A stretch of 64,000 nucleotides of DNA from Roseobacter sp. HKCCD6576-2 (lineage in GTDB: Bacteria; Pseudomonadota; Alphaproteobacteria; Rhodobacterales; Rhodobacteraceae), in NCBI RefSeq assembly GCF_013179285.1, contig NZ_WVNW01000001.1, positions 930,001 to 994,000 of the forward strand, read 5' to 3'. The position numbers and the translations under genes were made by a program. Below, in pieces: positions 8,168 to 16,906 of this stretch (positions are counted from its first letter, which is position 1; the number at the start of each line of letters is the position of its first letter). The notes below the pieces were generated by a model. That model had not been told where the DNA came from and searched no databases. It saw only the letters and a program-made list of their open reading frames with translations.

Positions 8168-8629
8168 ATGGATGTCAAAAAAACAACGCAGCAGGTGCGG
8201 GAGAGTTCGTTTGGTTGGATGATCAAACGCCTCGCCGCCCGACTGGATGACGAGATGAACGCGAATCTGGCACCGCTCGGGCTCGATCTGGCGTCCTTCG
8301 CGATCATGATGACGGTGTTGGAACGCAGCCCGCTCAGCCAGGCCGCAATTGGCGAGCGGTTGCAGATGGCGCCGTATAAGGTCAGCCGGTCGCTCGATAC
8401 ACTTGAAGCGCTCCGATATCTCGCCCGCCATCCCGATCCGGCCTCCCGTCGGGCGCATGTGATCCGACCGACCGAATTGGGGCAGCGGATCGCGCCGCAG
8501 CTTTATGCCGTGGTCAGCGGTGTGAACGGGAAATTGGCCGGGCCGCTCTCGGAGGAGGAGCGGCGCGATTTGGCGGGACTGCTGACCCGGATGGTGGTGG
8601 CGCAGGAAGCTTGGACGGCAGCCGAATAG
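8168..8629 (+). CDS. MarR-family transcriptional regulator
   Basis: 153 residues, the normal size. The winged helix-turn-helix is visible: ASFAIMMTVLERSPLSQAAIGERLQMAPYKVSRSLDTLEALRYLARHPDPASRRAHVIRPTELG is the helix 2 to wing region, with the DPASRRAH wing pattern. MarR proteins usually repress their own gene and a divergent neighbour until a small ligand or oxidant releases them. A 26-bp palindrome lies directly upstream. The neighbour is a cytochrome b561, which suggests an oxidative or redox signal; the ligand is unknown. Confidence 0.93.
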   Translation: MDVKKTTQQVRESSFGWMIKRLAARLDDEMNANLAPLGLDLASFAIMMTVLERSPLSQAAIGERLQMAPYKVSRSLDTLEALRYLARHPDPASRRAHVIRPTELGQRIAPQLYAVVSGVNGKLAGPLSEEERRDLAGLLTRMVVAQEAWTAAE

Positions 8630-8666
8630 GTTACGAAAATCGACGCGAGTGCGGATTTTTGTAACC
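8629..8666. terminator. Hairpin between convergent marR and ptsP
   Basis: Arms of 13 nt (8629-8641 and 8654-8666; GGTTACGAAAATC and its complement with one mismatch) enclose a 12-nt loop. It begins at the last base of the marR stop and ends 20 nt before the ptsP stop, so it could end transcripts from both sides. Confidence 0.6.
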
Positions 8667-8686
8667 CATTTTCGAGTTGCGAACGC

Positions 8687-10930
8687 TCAACCCTGCTGCC
8701 GGAACCAATCCATCACCGCAGGGCGAACCGATTGCGCACCGGTTGCGCGGGCATCGTTGATCACATTGCGGACCTCGCGCAGATCGACCCGGCGCAGCAA
8801 GCTTTTGACCGGGCCAATCGAAGCCGGGCGCATCGACAGGCTGCGCAGCCCCATGGCCGCAAAGCAGAGCGCTTCAATTGGCCGCCCGGCATCCTCGCCG
8901 CAGAAACTGAGCGGCGTGTCGGTGTCGTCGCAGCGATGCACGATCTGCTCCAGGAAGGTCAGAAACGACACGTTTAGCGTGTCATACCGCCGCCGCACCC
9001 GCTCATTCTCGCGATCCGCTGCGAAGAAGAACTGTTTCAGATCGTTGCCGCCGATAGAGATAAAATCGGCCATCTCAAAGAAATGCCTAGGTGCGAAGGC
9101 GAGGCTGGGCGTTTCAAGCATCGCGCCGATCTCAACCGCGGAGGGCAGGGTGTGGCCAAGCGAATCCTCGCGGTCAATCTCCCGCAGCAGATGATCGCGC
9201 GCCTGGATAAACTCTTCAAATTGCGCCACAAATGGGAACATGATGGTCAAGGGTCGACCATTCGTTGCGCGGATCAGCGCTTGCAACTGCATCCGCATCA
9301 CGCCGGGCTTGTCTAAACCCACACGGATCGCGCGCCAGCCGAGCGCCGGGTTCGGCTCATCCTGCGGCTTCATATAGGGCAGCACTTTGTCGGAGCCGAT
9401 ATCTAGCGTGCGGAACACGACGCGTTTTCCCCCGGCGCTGTCCATCACGCGGGCATAGAGGGCGGCCAGCTCACCCCGGCGCGGAACCTTGTTGCGGGTC
9501 AGGAATTGCAGCTCGGTCCGGAACAGGCCCACGCCTTCCGCCCCCGAGGAGGGCAGGGAAGGCAGATCCGCCATCAGCCCGGCATTCATATGTAAGGAGA
9601 CCACCGTGCCGCAGAGTGTCTCTGCCGGTTTGTCACGGATCGAGGCGTAGCGTTCCTGCGCCGCCGCGACCATCGCCATCTTATCGCGGAACGCGGCGGC
9701 GACGGTTTCCTCAGGGCGCAAATGCACGATGCCCTGATCGCCATCGACCAAGATCGGATCGCCGTTCAGCGCCTCCGCCGTGATGCGTTTTGCGTTGACA
9801 ACCAAGGGGATAGCCAAGGCGCGCGCGACAATTGCGGCGTGGCTGCCGACAGAACCCTCTTCCAAGACCACGGCTTTCAATGAGCGGCCATAATCGAGCA
9901 GATCGCCGGGGCCGATATTGCGCGCGACCAGAACCGGATTGTCGGGCATCTGTGCGCCCGCGTCCGCGCCTTGGCCGGTCAAAAGCCGCAGCATCCGGTT
10001 CGAGAGATCGTCGAGATCCTGCAACCGTTCTCGCAGATAGGCATCCGGCACGGTTTCCATCCGCGCGCGCGCCGTCGATTGTTCTTTTTCCACGGCAGCC
10101 TCGGCGGAGAGGCCGCGGGCGATATCCTCCTCCATCCGGCGCATCCAACCCCGCGAATTGGCGAACATGCGATAGGCTTCCAAGACCTGCATCTGTTCGC
10201 CATCGCCTTTGGGGGCCTGCGTCAGCATCTCATCAACCGAGACACGCAGTTGATCCACGGCATCGCGCAGGCGGACCAATTCTGCATGGGGGTCCTCGGC
10301 AATCGGGTTGGTCACAACCACACGAGGCTCGTGCAGATAGACCCGGCCTTCGGCCACACCTTCCTGGGCAGACCCGCCACGGAGCAACACCTGTTGCTGA
10401 TGCCGTGGTGAGAGGGCGGCACCTTCGCCCAGAAAGGCGCCAAGTTCGGTCATCTCGGCAATCACCATGGCGACGACTTCGAGAGCGTAAATCTCGTCAT
10501 CGGAGAATTGCCGGGCCTCTTTCGACTGCACCACCAAAACACCGAGACGTTCGCCCAGACGCTGGATCGGCACACCTAAGAAGCTGGAGAACCGCTCTTC
10601 CCCCGTCTCTGGCATATAGCGGAATCCAGGCTCGGCCGGGGCATTGGCGGTATTGATTGCGTGCGCGCGGGAGGCGACCCGACCGACCAGACCCTCACCC
10701 ATGCGCATCCGGGTCACATGCACAGATTCCGGCGCGAGGCCTTCGGTGGCGCAAAGCTCCAAAGTGTCGGCATCGCGCAGCAGATATATGGAACACACTT
10801 CGGTGCCCATGGAGTCGGCGATCAGATGGGTGATCCGATCAAGCCGCTCCTGCCCCGCTCCTGCCTCGGCCAGAGTGGCCTGCAAGCGGCTGAGCAGCTT
10901 GCGGCTTTCGCTTTCGGTTTGTTCGGGCAT
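8687..10930 (-). CDS. ptsP: EI-Ntr, phosphoenolpyruvate-protein phosphotransferase of the nitrogen PTS
   Basis: 747 residues. An N-terminal GAF domain (about 17-165) precedes the enzyme I part. The phosphorylated histidine is H364 in GSVGSHAAIVAR. The PEP-binding barrel has GVGLFRTELQFL (467-478), RTLDIGSDK (507-515), GGNDLKQFFFAADREN (627-642) and the catalytic C677 in SFCGEDAGRP. The enzyme takes phosphate from PEP and passes it to NPr (ptsO) and then EIIA-Ntr, a regulatory rather than sugar-transporting relay. In many alphaproteobacteria ptsP directly follows lysC; here about 2.9 kb of other genes lie between them. Confidence 0.96.
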   Translation of the reverse strand: MPEQTESESRKLLSRLQATLAEAGAGQERLDRITHLIADSMGTEVCSIYLLRDADTLELCATEGLAPESVHVTRMRMGEGLVGRVASRAHAINTANAPAEPGFRYMPETGEERFSSFLGVPIQRLGERLGVLVVQSKEARQFSDDEIYALEVVAMVIAEMTELGAFLGEGAALSPRHQQQVLLRGGSAQEGVAEGRVYLHEPRVVVTNPIAEDPHAELVRLRDAVDQLRVSVDEMLTQAPKGDGEQMQVLEAYRMFANSRGWMRRMEEDIARGLSAEAAVEKEQSTARARMETVPDAYLRERLQDLDDLSNRMLRLLTGQGADAGAQMPDNPVLVARNIGPGDLLDYGRSLKAVVLEEGSVGSHAAIVARALAIPLVVNAKRITAEALNGDPILVDGDQGIVHLRPEETVAAAFRDKMAMVAAAQERYASIRDKPAETLCGTVVSLHMNAGLMADLPSLPSSGAEGVGLFRTELQFLTRNKVPRRGELAALYARVMDSAGGKRVVFRTLDIGSDKVLPYMKPQDEPNPALGWRAIRVGLDKPGVMRMQLQALIRATNGRPLTIMFPFVAQFEEFIQARDHLLREIDREDSLGHTLPSAVEIGAMLETPSLAFAPRHFFEMADFISIGGNDLKQFFFAADRENERVRRRYDTLNVSFLTFLEQIVHRCDDTDTPLSFCGEDAGRPIEALCFAAMGLRSLSMRPASIGPVKSLLRRVDLREVRNVINDARATGAQSVRPAVMDWFRQQG

Positions 10931-11101
10931 CCCGCCGTAACCCCTGCGCCTTCCGTCGCCCTACGCATAGCGCGGCGTGGGGGCAGGGCGCAACGGCGGA
11001 GCGGTTAACCGGCGGAGCGACGCTGCGGCGGCGTATGGGCGAAGACGGTTGCTGTCATGGCGGCGATCAGCCCGTGCTACATATGCCAACGTGCCGTCAT
11101 G

Positions 11102-11806
11102 TTAGACCGAACGGGTGAGCCCGCCATCGATGCGGAGATTCTGGCCGGTCATATAGGCGCCGCCTTCTGAAGCAAGATAGGAGATCAGTGACGACACCTC
11201 GGCGGCATGCCCATACCGCCCCATCGGGATGCGGGCGCGGCGGTCTTCGGTCTCGGGCAGGCTATCGATGAAGCCCGGCAGCACGTTGTTCATGCGGATA
11301 TTGTCTGCTGCGTATCTGTCGGAGAAGAGCTTGGTGAAAGCGGCGAGGCCTGCGCGGAACACGCCCGAGGTCGGGAACAGAGGGTCGGGTTCAAAGGCTG
11401 CGAAGGTGGAAATGTTGATGATCGCGCCGCCGCCGTTTTGCTGCATCACTGGGGTGACGAGACGGGTCGGGCGGATCACATTCATCAGGTAGACCTCCAT
11501 CCCTTGATGCCAATCCTCGTCGGAGATTTCCAGAACGGGGCCTTTAGGGCCGTGGCCTGCGGAGTTGACAAGTACGTCGATGCGGCCCCATCGGTCGACC
11601 GACCGGTCGACGAGTTGTTTCAAGGCCTCGTTGTCGAGGTTCGATCCGGTGACGCCGACGCCGCCCAGTTCCTCGGCCAAGGCCGCCCCTTTGCCGGAAG
11701 AAGACAGCACAGCCACATGAAAGCCATCGCGGGCCAATTGCCGGGCGGCATCGGCGCCCATGCCGGACCCGCCCGCCGTTATCAGGGCGACTTTCTCTAC
11801 AGTCAT
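11102..11806 (-). CDS. Short-chain dehydrogenase/reductase
   Basis: 234 residues. The start at 11806 follows GAGGTGA at a good distance and gives MTVEKVALITAGGSGMG, the Rossmann TGxxxGxG motif in the form TAGGSGMG. VNSAGHG fits the NAG motif and the C-terminus GAYMTGQNLRIDGGLTRSV is standard. The position of the active-site Tyr carries F: the stretch ISTFAAFEPDPLFPTSGVFRAGLAAF has Ser but no YxxxK, so the usual catalytic Tyr-Lys pair appears to be missing. Its gene is divergent from the LysR gene at 11909, which is therefore its probable regulator. Confidence 0.9.
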   Translation of the reverse strand: MTVEKVALITAGGSGMGADAARQLARDGFHVAVLSSSGKGAALAEELGGVGVTGSNLDNEALKQLVDRSVDRWGRIDVLVNSAGHGPKGPVLEISDEDWHQGMEVYLMNVIRPTRLVTPVMQQNGGGAIINISTFAAFEPDPLFPTSGVFRAGLAAFTKLFSDRYAADNIRMNNVLPGFIDSLPETEDRRARIPMGRYGHAAEVSSLISYLASEGGAYMTGQNLRIDGGLTRSV

Positions 11807-11908
11807 CAGCTTCACCTCAGATTGGATAGCTTGATTTCCTAGCCAGGATATGAGTGTTTCGGCGCAGAGACGACGCATGTCTTCTGCGATCTGAGGATAG
11901 AAAACCTA

Positions 11909-12808
11909 TTGCCAAAGCAAATTCCTCTTCCGCCGTTGAATGGCCTGCGGGCCTTTGAAGCCGCCGGTCGGCGATTGAATTTCCGGGCGGCGGCGGAAGA
12001 ACTGGGCGTGACCCAGGGGGCCGTCGCGCAACAGGTGCGCGGCTTGGAGGACAATCTGGGCCTGAAGCTGTTTGAGCGCCTGCCGAAAGGGCTGGCCTTT
12101 ACCTCAGCAGGCCGCGCGTATCATGCCGAGATCGCGGCAGCCTTCGGGCTTTTGCACCGCGCCACCGAAACCCTGCGCCCCGCGCCGAAACGGGTCACAA
12201 TCAGCGTGACCCCCACCTTTGCCTCAAAATGGCTGATCCCCCGCCTGCCTGACTTTGCGGAGCGGTATCCAGAGATCGATCTGCGCATTTTGGCAACGGA
12301 GGGTGTGTCGAGCTTTGAGGCGGACGGTATCGATCTGGCAATTCGGCAAGCGCGACCGCCTTTTGGCGCGAGCCTCGATACCCGGTTGTTGTTCCGTCAT
12401 GAGGTGATTGCCGTGTGCGCGCCCGGGCTGGTCGCCGGGTCGGATTTGCCGCTTTCTCCCGATGAGTTGACCAAGCTGCCACCGCTGCACGACACCCATG
12501 ATTTGTGGCCGCGCTTTCGTCGGGAGGTGATGGGGCTAGACGATCTGGCCCGCCAGCGCGGCGTGCGATTTAGCCAGACGACGCTCACGCTTGATGCGGC
12601 GCTGGCGGGGCAGGGCGTGGCCTTGGCCAGCCGGTTTCTGGTGGAACAGGATCTGACGGCGGGGCGATTGGTGCAACCTGTTGCGGGCCGTCTGGTCGGC
12701 GATAGAGACTTTCATATGTTGGCGAGGTCCAAAGCCCATCGACGGCCCGTTGTGGATGACGTGATGGATTGGTTGGCCCAGGTGTCAGATGACGCCATTT
12801 CGCCCTGA
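11909..12808 (+). CDS. LysR-family regulator (GcvA-like)
   Basis: 299 residues. The TTG start gives PLPPLNGLRAFEAAGRRLNF, the usual N-terminus of the GcvA-like subgroup, and GAGGAT lies about 10 nt upstream. The helix-turn-helix is RAAAEELGVTQGAVAQQVRGLE (about 27-48), followed by the substrate domain with TPTFASKWLIPRLPDF. LysR proteins of this kind bind the divergent gap and control the neighbour, here the SDR gene at 11102-11806. The coinducer is unknown. Confidence 0.92.
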   Translation: MPKQIPLPPLNGLRAFEAAGRRLNFRAAAEELGVTQGAVAQQVRGLEDNLGLKLFERLPKGLAFTSAGRAYHAEIAAAFGLLHRATETLRPAPKRVTISVTPTFASKWLIPRLPDFAERYPEIDLRILATEGVSSFEADGIDLAIRQARPPFGASLDTRLLFRHEVIAVCAPGLVAGSDLPLSPDELTKLPPLHDTHDLWPRFRREVMGLDDLARQRGVRFSQTTLTLDAALAGQGVALASRFLVEQDLTAGRLVQPVAGRLVGDRDFHMLARSKAHRRPVVDDVMDWLAQVSDDAISP

Positions 12809-12817
12809 AGGTATCGG

Positions 12818-13261
12818 TTAAGGCGTCTTCGACGGATCGCGGAGGGTTTGGATGACGTGTCGCATCAGGGCCAAGAAGGCGTCTTGTTCTTCGGCAGTGA
12901 GGCCTTGCAGCGCGCGGGCGTTTTCCGATCGGGCGGCCTCGGTGGCCGGGTTTTGCAGGGATTTGCCGCGCTCGGTCAGCCATATCCGCTGAAGCCGCCC
13001 ATCATCAGCGTCCTTGGTGCGCGTGATCAACCCATCGCGTTCCATCCGAGTCAGTGTGTTTGCCATCGTCGCCTGTTCGATATCGAGGCGCTGGACCAAC
13101 TCGGATTGTGTCTGACCGTCCCGGGCCCATAACTCCAGCATTGCAGGGAAATTGCCAGGGCTGAGCCCGAGCGGCTTAATCCGGGCATGAATGGCACGCG
13201 CGAAGAGCCGGGCCATGTGATTGGCGAGGTATCCCGCCGAGTCTGTTTTGTCGAACACCAT
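12818..13261 (-). CDS. MarR-family transcriptional regulator
   Basis: 147 residues. The winged helix region ELVQRLDIEQATMANTLTRMERDGLITRTKDADDGRLQRIWLTERG is clear, with the wing DADDGRLQ. It is divergent from a four-helix membrane protein gene, and the gap contains three copies of the palindrome ATAGCNNGCTAT, two of them close to its own start. Autoregulation and control of the membrane protein are inferred. It ends 9 nt past the convergent LysR stop. Confidence 0.93.
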   Translation of the reverse strand: MVFDKTDSAGYLANHMARLFARAIHARIKPLGLSPGNFPAMLELWARDGQTQSELVQRLDIEQATMANTLTRMERDGLITRTKDADDGRLQRIWLTERGKSLQNPATEAARSENARALQGLTAEEQDAFLALMRHVIQTLRDPSKTP

Positions 13262-13279
13262 GCCGCAGCGTAACTTTGG

Positions 13280-13372
13280 ATAGCAGGCTATGCAATGATC
13301 AATAGCTTGCTATATAATGGCACAGTGCGCCGGCCCAAACGATTCGCCGCGCGATTTTATATAGCTCGCTAT
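13280..13372. promoter_or_regulatory. Three ATAGCNNGCTAT operators and a TATAAT box
   Basis: Three perfect palindromes ATAGC-NN-GCTAT lie at 13280-13291 (NN=AG), 13302-13313 (TT) and 13361-13372 (TC). The first two are 22 bp apart centre to centre, about two helical turns, and so on one face of the DNA. A perfect TATAAT (13313-13318) on the plus strand abuts the second copy; the third sits just before the ribosome binding site of the downstream membrane protein gene. The repeat fits the MarR protein encoded alongside. Confidence 0.8.
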
Positions 13373-13389
13373 GCAAAAGGAGACATGAT

Positions 13390-13848
13390 ATGACCCGTGT
13401 TCTGCACCCCATCGCCGGGGGCCTCGCGTTTTCCCTGATTGTTGTGTTTTTCAGCGCGACGCTGATCTCGGAGCTGTTCGGATCGGTGGAGATGGTGACC
13501 GCCGTGAAAACGGCGATCCCCTGGGGGTTTCTAGTGCTGATCCCGGCTATGGCGGGCGTCGGCGGAACCGGATTGGCCCGCGCGAAGGGGCGCCGCGGCG
13601 GCCTGCTTGGGAAGAAGGCGCGGCGCATGCGCTGGATTGCCCTGAACGGGCTCTTGGTCTTGGTGCCCTCGGCCTTGTTCTTGGCCGATCGCGCGCGGGA
13701 CGGTCTGTTTGATACCGCTTTTTACGCCGTCCAAGGCGTAGAGCTTGTCGCGGGCGCAACAAACATCATCCTGATCGGGTTGAGCATTCGGGAGGGGTTG
13801 CGACTGTCTGGCCGTCTTCGGCCGCGTCGCACCACAGGCCGCGCTTAA
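13390..13848 (+). CDS. Four-helix membrane protein of unknown function
   Basis: 152 residues with four hydrophobic segments (about 8-30, 42-60, 80-100 and 112-135) and an Arg-rich C-terminus, so the ends are probably cytoplasmic. AAAAGGAGA precedes the ATG. I do not recognise a named domain. It is the divergent partner of the MarR gene at 12818 and carries the third MarR-type palindrome directly before its ribosome binding site, so it is probably the main target of that regulator. Its TAA stop shares the sequence TTAA with the convergent lysC stop. Confidence 0.8.
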   Translation: MTRVLHPIAGGLAFSLIVVFFSATLISELFGSVEMVTAVKTAIPWGFLVLIPAMAGVGGTGLARAKGRRGGLLGKKARRMRWIALNGLLVLVPSALFLADRARDGLFDTAFYAVQGVELVAGATNIILIGLSIREGLRLSGRLRPRRTTGRA

Positions 13849-15083
13849 GCGGCCTGCTCCAATCCGAACGCGTCATGGAGGGCTTGGACAGCCAGTTCCA
13901 TGTATTTCCGGTCGACAAGCACTGACACCTTGATCTCGGAGGTGGTGATCACCTTGATATTGATCCCCTCGTCGCGGAGCGTGGAGAACATTTTCGACGC
14001 CACACCGGCATGGGAACGCATGCCGATCCCGACGATGGAGACTTTGCAGACATCGGTATCGGCGACCAGATCGTGGAAGTTGATCTCGCCCTTCTCTTTC
14101 GCCCCATTCATCGCAGCTTCGGCGCGTTTCACCTGATCGGTGGGGCAGGAGAAGGTCATGTCGGTCCGGCCTTCTTCGGCGATGTTCTGCACGATCATGT
14201 CGACATTCACGCCCGCCTCGGCCAAGGGGCCGAAGATCGCGGCGGCGATCCCGGGGCGGTCTGCGACCGAGACCAGGGTCATTTTCGCCTCATCACGGGA
14301 ATAGGCGACACCGGCAACCACATTGCTTTCCACGATATCCTCCTCGGCACAAACAAGCGTGCCCGCATTTTCATTGTTGTCTTCAAAACTCGACAGCACC
14401 CGCAGGCGCACATTATAACGCATCGCCAATTCGACGGAGCGGGTTTGCAGCACTTTCGCGCCGAGAGAGGCCAGCTCCAGCATCTCTTCGAACGCGATTT
14501 TTTCCAGTTTGCGCGCTTTCGAGGTGATGCGGGGGTCGGTGGTATAGACGCCATCCACATCGGTGTAGATGTCGCAGCGTTCCGCGCCGAAGGCGGCGGC
14601 AAAAGCCACAGCCGTGGTGTCGGACCCGCCCCGGCCAAGGGTGGTGATCCGCCCCTCGGGGCTGATCCCTTGGAAGCCGGCGACCACAGCGACTTTCATA
14701 CCTTCATCGAATTTGGCGTTGATATTCTCTGTTGGGATTTCCTCAATCCGTGCGGCGGCATGGGCCGATGTGGTCTTGAGCGGCACCTGCCAGCCCTGCC
14801 AACTGCGGGCGGGCACGTCCATTTCCTGCAAGGTCAGCGCCATCAGCCCGGCGGTGACGTTCTCGCCCGAAGAGACGACGGCGTCATATTCGCGCGCATC
14901 GAAAAGCGGCGAGGTCTCATCGACATAGCCGACAAGCTTGTTGGTCTCCCCCGACATCGCAGAGACGATGACGATCACATCATAGCCATTGGCCACCTCG
15001 CGCCCGACGCGTTTGGCCGCGCGGCGGATGCGGTCGAGCGTGGCGACAGAGGTGCCGCCGAATTTCATCACCAGAAGGGGCAT
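13845..15083 (-). CDS. lysC: Aspartate kinase
   Basis: 412 residues, the length of the lysine/threonine-inhibited monofunctional enzymes. It phosphorylates aspartate, the first step to lysine, methionine, threonine and diaminopimelate. VMKFGGTSVATLDRIR starts the kinase domain, TLGRGGSDTTAVAFAAAFGAERCDIYTDVDGVYTTDPR is the substrate/ATP site, and two ACT domains follow (about 265-340 and 345-405). In enzymes of this type an internal start can give a separate regulatory beta subunit; I did not find a convincing internal ribosome binding site. It overlaps the membrane protein gene by 4 nt tail to tail. Confidence 0.96.
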   Translation of the reverse strand: MPLLVMKFGGTSVATLDRIRRAAKRVGREVANGYDVIVIVSAMSGETNKLVGYVDETSPLFDAREYDAVVSSGENVTAGLMALTLQEMDVPARSWQGWQVPLKTTSAHAAARIEEIPTENINAKFDEGMKVAVVAGFQGISPEGRITTLGRGGSDTTAVAFAAAFGAERCDIYTDVDGVYTTDPRITSKARKLEKIAFEEMLELASLGAKVLQTRSVELAMRYNVRLRVLSSFEDNNENAGTLVCAEEDIVESNVVAGVAYSRDEAKMTLVSVADRPGIAAAIFGPLAEAGVNVDMIVQNIAEEGRTDMTFSCPTDQVKRAEAAMNGAKEKGEINFHDLVADTDVCKVSIVGIGMRSHAGVASKMFSTLRDEGINIKVITTSEIKVSVLVDRKYMELAVQALHDAFGLEQAA

Positions 15084-15194
15084 GTGCCCGAAACCCTTTC
15101 GATTGGTCCGGGCCGGGTCATAAGCGGGGGCGTTCGGGCTGACAAGGGGCGGGAGTGTCGCTAGGTTGGGCCTGATTGGGACAGGAAGGCTGAC

Positions 15195-16166
15195 ATGAAA
15201 CTGACATTGGCGGATTTAGAAGCGGCGGCGGAACTGGTTTACACACAGATGCAGGCGACGCCGCAATATGCCTGGCCGCAACTCGCCGCAGAGACCGGGG
15301 CGGAGGTGTGGATCAAGCATGAGAACCACACGCCGACCGGATCGTTCAAAGCGCGCGGCGCCATTACCTTCATCGATTGGGTGAAACGGACCTATCCGGA
15401 GGCCAAAGGCATCTGCACCGCGACGCGCGGCAATCACGGACAAGGCCAGGCACGCCAAGCCGTGGCGGCGGGGCTGACCGCGAAGGTCTATGTGCCGCAT
15501 GGAAACTCGGTTGAGAAAAACGCCGCGATGCGGGCCTTCGGTGCCGAGGTGATCGAATTCGGAGAGGATTTCGATACCGCGCGGGAGGAGGCGTTTCGCG
15601 TGGCTGAGGCCGAGGGCTTGGTCATCGTGCCGCCGTTCCACCCAGAGATTGTGCGTGGCGTTGCGACCTATGCCTATGAATTGCTGTCGGCCGTGCCAGA
15701 TCTGGACGTGATCTATGTGCCCGTCGGCTGTGGTTCGGGCATCTGCGGCAACATCCTGGCGCGGGACGCTTTGGGGGCGAAGACGAAGATTGTCGGCGTG
15801 GTCTCAGAGCGGGCCGATTGCGTGAAGCAGTCGGTTGAGGCCGGGCGGTTGATCGAGACAGAGAGTTCCGCGACCTTTGCGGATGGCATGGCGGTTCGGG
15901 TGCCGGTGGCCGAGGCGTTTGAGATCTATTCCAAGGGAGCCGCGCGGATCATCTCAGTCAGCGATGAGGAGGTCGCCGAGGCGATCCGCATCTATTACCG
16001 CGACATCCATAATCTGGCCGAAGGGGCAGGGGCCGCGCCACTGGCCGGATTGCTGAAGGAAAAAGACCAGATGCGCGGCAAGAAGGTGGGTGTGATCCTC
16101 TGCGGTGGGAACATCGATACCGAGTGGTTCCTGACGGTCTTGGGTGGGGGTGTACCAGAGGTGTGA
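15195..16166 (+). CDS. PLP-dependent threonine/serine dehydratase-like enzyme
   Basis: 323 residues. The PLP lysine is K52 in TPTGSFKARGA, and the phosphate-binding glycine loop is VGCGSGICGN (about 177-186). There is no C-terminal ACT domain, so it resembles the catabolic TdcB type or related fold-type II dehydratases (for example threo-3-hydroxyaspartate dehydratase) more than biosynthetic IlvA. The exact substrate cannot be settled from sequence. It is divergent from lysC over a 111-nt gap. Confidence 0.88.
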   Translation: MKLTLADLEAAAELVYTQMQATPQYAWPQLAAETGAEVWIKHENHTPTGSFKARGAITFIDWVKRTYPEAKGICTATRGNHGQGQARQAVAAGLTAKVYVPHGNSVEKNAAMRAFGAEVIEFGEDFDTAREEAFRVAEAEGLVIVPPFHPEIVRGVATYAYELLSAVPDLDVIYVPVGCGSGICGNILARDALGAKTKIVGVVSERADCVKQSVEAGRLIETESSATFADGMAVRVPVAEAFEIYSKGAARIISVSDEEVAEAIRIYYRDIHNLAEGAGAAPLAGLLKEKDQMRGKKVGVILCGGNIDTEWFLTVLGGGVPEV

Positions 16167-16173
16167 GGGACCC

Positions 16174-16215
16174 GGAAATTTCAAATTTCCGATCCGTTTT
16201 TCGTCCGAAAAACGG
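16174..16215. repeat. Double-palindrome element (type A)
   Basis: Two perfect palindromes in a row, 8 nt after the dehydratase stop: GGAAATTT-C-AAATTTCC (16174-16190) and CCGTTTTTCG-TC-CGAAAAACGG (16194-16215). It lies between convergent genes and may terminate transcription. Its layout matches the elements at 22663 and 30241, though the sequence differs. Confidence 0.7.
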
Positions 16216-16225
16216 CCCCCGCCCG

Positions 16226-16906
16226 TTAGGGCAAGTGTTTCCTAGCCTCCTTCCGAGCGAAGGGTTTCATCTTCTCGCCATGGGTTGCGATAAAGGCGCG
16301 GACCGTGTCGGGGTCGCGTTTTGAGAGATCGCGGAGCCACCAGGCCACCGCCTTCTGGATGAACCATTCCGGGTCCGCCACATAGTCGGCGCACCAGCCG
16401 AGAATGCGGGTGCGCGCGGCTTGCTCCGCCGGTTTGGGGTGCCGGGATTTGCAGAACGGCAGTGTGAAAACCAAGGCTGCGCGTTTGGTCCAAAGATGGT
16501 CTGAGCGGGTCCAGGTCTCGACGTCATCAAGACGGGTGGGATCGGCCAGAAGCCGCTTCTGTCCGCCTTGTGCAACGGCGTCAGCAATGGCCCAACTATC
16601 GAACTCCGGCACAAACCCTTTGATGCAGTCCCAGGCTGGGCCGTCATCCGGTTTGATCCGCGCTTGCAGGAAGAGCTTTCCCGCCGCGACCCGCGCTTCA
16701 AAAATGTCGCTGGCCCACAGTCCGTTGGCCAGCGTAACCAAGCCCTGCAGATCATGGGACTTCCGCCATTGCGCGGCCAGATCGCCGGTGATCGCATTGG
16801 ATAGCCCCAGATACTCCCGGTCCACCTTGTGATAGGCGCGCATCTGCGCCGCACGCTCCGGGTCCGCATGGACCCTCAGGGCGCGCAAAGCGTCTTCGAC
16901 GGTCAT
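16226..16906 (-). CDS. AlkD-like DNA alkylation repair protein
   Basis: 226 residues from the ATG at 16906. The helical-repeat pattern of the DNA alkylation repair (PF08713-type) family is visible: YHKVDREYLGLSNAITGDLA near the N-terminus, LWASDIFEARVAAGKLFLQ, WDCIKGFVPEFDSWAIADAVA, and WFIQKAVAWWLRDLSKRDPDTVRAF near the end. AlkD removes alkylated bases without base flipping; catalytic activity here is inferred. The start overlaps the upstream oxidase-like gene by 4 nt (ATGA), and the two follow glmS without a gap. Confidence 0.88.
   Translation of the reverse strand: MTVEDALRALRVHADPERAAQMRAYHKVDREYLGLSNAITGDLAAQWRKSHDLQGLVTLANGLWASDIFEARVAAGKLFLQARIKPDDGPAWDCIKGFVPEFDSWAIADAVAQGGQKRLLADPTRLDDVETWTRSDHLWTKRAALVFTLPFCKSRHPKPAEQAARTRILGWCADYVADPEWFIQKAVAWWLRDLSKRDPDTVRAFIATHGEKMKPFARKEARKHLP

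Noticed and set aside
8059-8307. N-terminal extension of the cytochrome b561 frame
   Set aside because: It would run through the palindromic operator and into the divergent marR gene; the protein from 8058 is a complete b561.
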